A DNA stretch of 5,376 nt from an uncultured Lachnospiraceae bacterium (GTDB taxonomy: Bacteria; Bacillota; Clostridia; Lachnospirales; Lachnospiraceae): assembly GCA_934434905.1 (NCBI GenBank), contig CAKSAI010000233.1, positions 1 to 5,376 on the forward strand, in the 5' to 3' direction. The notes below the pieces were generated by a model. It made no database searches. It was given only the letters and a program-made list of their open reading frames with translations, and was not told where the DNA came from. Shown here piece by piece: positions 4,746 through 5,376 of the stretch. Numbering within the stretch: position 1 is the first letter of the stretch; each line of letters starts with the position of its first letter. The translations under genes were made by a program, and so were the position numbers.

Positions 4746-5240
4746 TTACTCCTCCGATCTGACTTCTTTTGATTCAATAAATTTAACAAAGGAAAGCATC
4801 TTTGCAGTATGAAAAGTCCACTGATCCTGTAAGACCTCTGTTTTCAGCCGTTTTATCGTTTCTTCCGCATCCAGGACGCCGGTTTCAAAAAGGCGGATGG
4901 AGCGGTAAACATTATCATCCGCCACAGGCCCGATATGCATATCAAATGCCTCCTCTATCACTTCGCCCCTGCGGTTTCTGACAACGAATTGCAACCATTC
5001 CATATCAGCGTTAGAAAAACGGTGGATATGTGTTTGCTGCTGTGCCGCTTCAAAATCAAATGCATAAACCGAAACATATCCGATACTCCTGTTTTCTCTG
5101 CGCATCTTTATTCTTGCCCATCGCTCGGCCTGCCGCTCAGATGTTGTTGTATAAAATCCGGTTCCGAAATCAAGGAAAGTGTCACTGATGCGGATCTCTG
5201 GCTTTTCTACAAGCGCGGTACTTCCGTGATAAATAATCAT
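4746..5240 (-). CDS. DUF3990 family protein, ADP-ribosyltransferase-like
   Basis: A 164-residue protein with the DUF3990 pattern I know: MIIYHGS at the start, LDFGTGFYTTTSERQAERWA at 23-42, WLQFVVRNRRG at 82-92, DMHIGPVADDNVYRSIRLFETG at 100-121 and a helical tail KMLSFVKFIES. H5 in YHGS and Y30 in GFYTT fit the first two positions of an ART-fold H-Y-E active site; a third residue is uncertain. ART folds use NAD+ to modify protein, nucleic acid or small targets. Activity here is inferred, not shown. No secretion signal is seen, so it should act inside the cell. GGAGG sits seven bases before the ATG, and the ATGA overlap with the upstream gene implies translational coupling. Confidence 0.85.
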   Translation of the reverse strand: MIIYHGSTALVEKPEIRISDTFLDFGTGFYTTTSERQAERWARIKMRRENRSIGYVSVYAFDFEAAQQQTHIHRFSNADMEWLQFVVRNRRGEVIEEAFDMHIGPVADDNVYRSIRLFETGVLDAEETIKRLKTEVLQDQWTFHTAKMLSFVKFIESKEVRSEE

Positions 5241-5376
5241 GCGAGTCCCTCCAATATTTTATGAATCGCTTTCTGCTCCTGTTTTAAGGCAGATAGCATT
5301 TCCGTATAGTGTTTCCGAAGCGCAAGCTTATCTCGAAGCGCAGACACGGTCTTGGCATCCTTGCCAATGTATTTAT
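5237..5376 (-). CDS. C-terminal part of an unknown helical protein (cut by the window edge)
   Basis: The minus strand is open from the right edge to a TGA at 5239-5237 and gives at least 45 residues. It starts KYIGKDAKTVSALRDKLALR and ends KQEQKAIHKILEGLA. The stretch is rich in charged residues and looks like two amphipathic helices, possibly a coiled coil. I do not recognise the family. Its stop overlaps the DUF3990 start as ATGA, so it is almost certainly translated as part of the same operon. The DUF3990 ribosome binding site lies inside its last codons. The promoter of the cluster must lie beyond the window. Confidence 0.65.
   Translation of the reverse strand, partial: KYIGKDAKTVSALRDKLALRKHYTEMLSALKQEQKAIHKILEGLA

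Noticed and set aside
3923..5264. Plus-strand open frames across the minus-strand cluster
   Set aside because: They lie antisense to overlapping, well-spaced genes with good SDs and do not resemble proteins.

Overview
The window looks like a chromosomal segment of a gut-type Clostridia, most likely a Lachnospiraceae-like Firmicute. This is inferred from strong Gram-positive Shine-Dalgarno sequences (AAGGAGG class), sigma-A-type promoters, a DEAD-box helicase of the DbpA-tailed type and DUF3791/DUF3990 genes, which are common in Clostridia. No species call is possible from sequence alone.

Left part (1-1503). A short GIY-YIG nuclease-like gene (+) ends in a 33-bp tandem repeat and abuts, tail to tail, a PAQR/hemolysin III membrane protein gene (-). 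Upstream of the nuclease lie a partial copy of its own 5' end and a possible gene remnant on the minus strand. The 334-bp gap at 1170-1503 holds back-to-back promoters for the hemolysin III gene (-) and the helicase gene (+). Their -35 boxes form the two arms of one inverted repeat. Both resulting leaders are structured. The hemolysin III leader can pair an anti-SD with its SD. The helicase leader is an almost continuous series of hairpins that includes a terminator-like stem and mutually exclusive alternatives.

Middle (1504-3093). A complete 529-aa DEAD-box RNA helicase with a C-terminal DbpA-type RNA-binding domain. It is GC-rich compared with what follows.

Right part (3094-5376, all minus strand, more AT-rich, accessory in character). 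First comes a Phd/YefM antitoxin-RelE/ParE toxin pair with an 11-bp-arm operator wrapped round a near-consensus promoter; the toxin stop lies 6 bp from the helicase stop. Upstream of it is a compact gene cluster entering from the right edge: the tail of an unknown helical protein, a DUF3990 protein, a small helical protein, a DUF3791 protein, and a second protein with an ADP-ribosyltransferase-like arrangement of residues. The tight overlaps and strong ribosome binding sites suggest a co-transcribed accessory module (toxin, defence or modification). It is the best candidate here for a poorly described system; its function is inference only.
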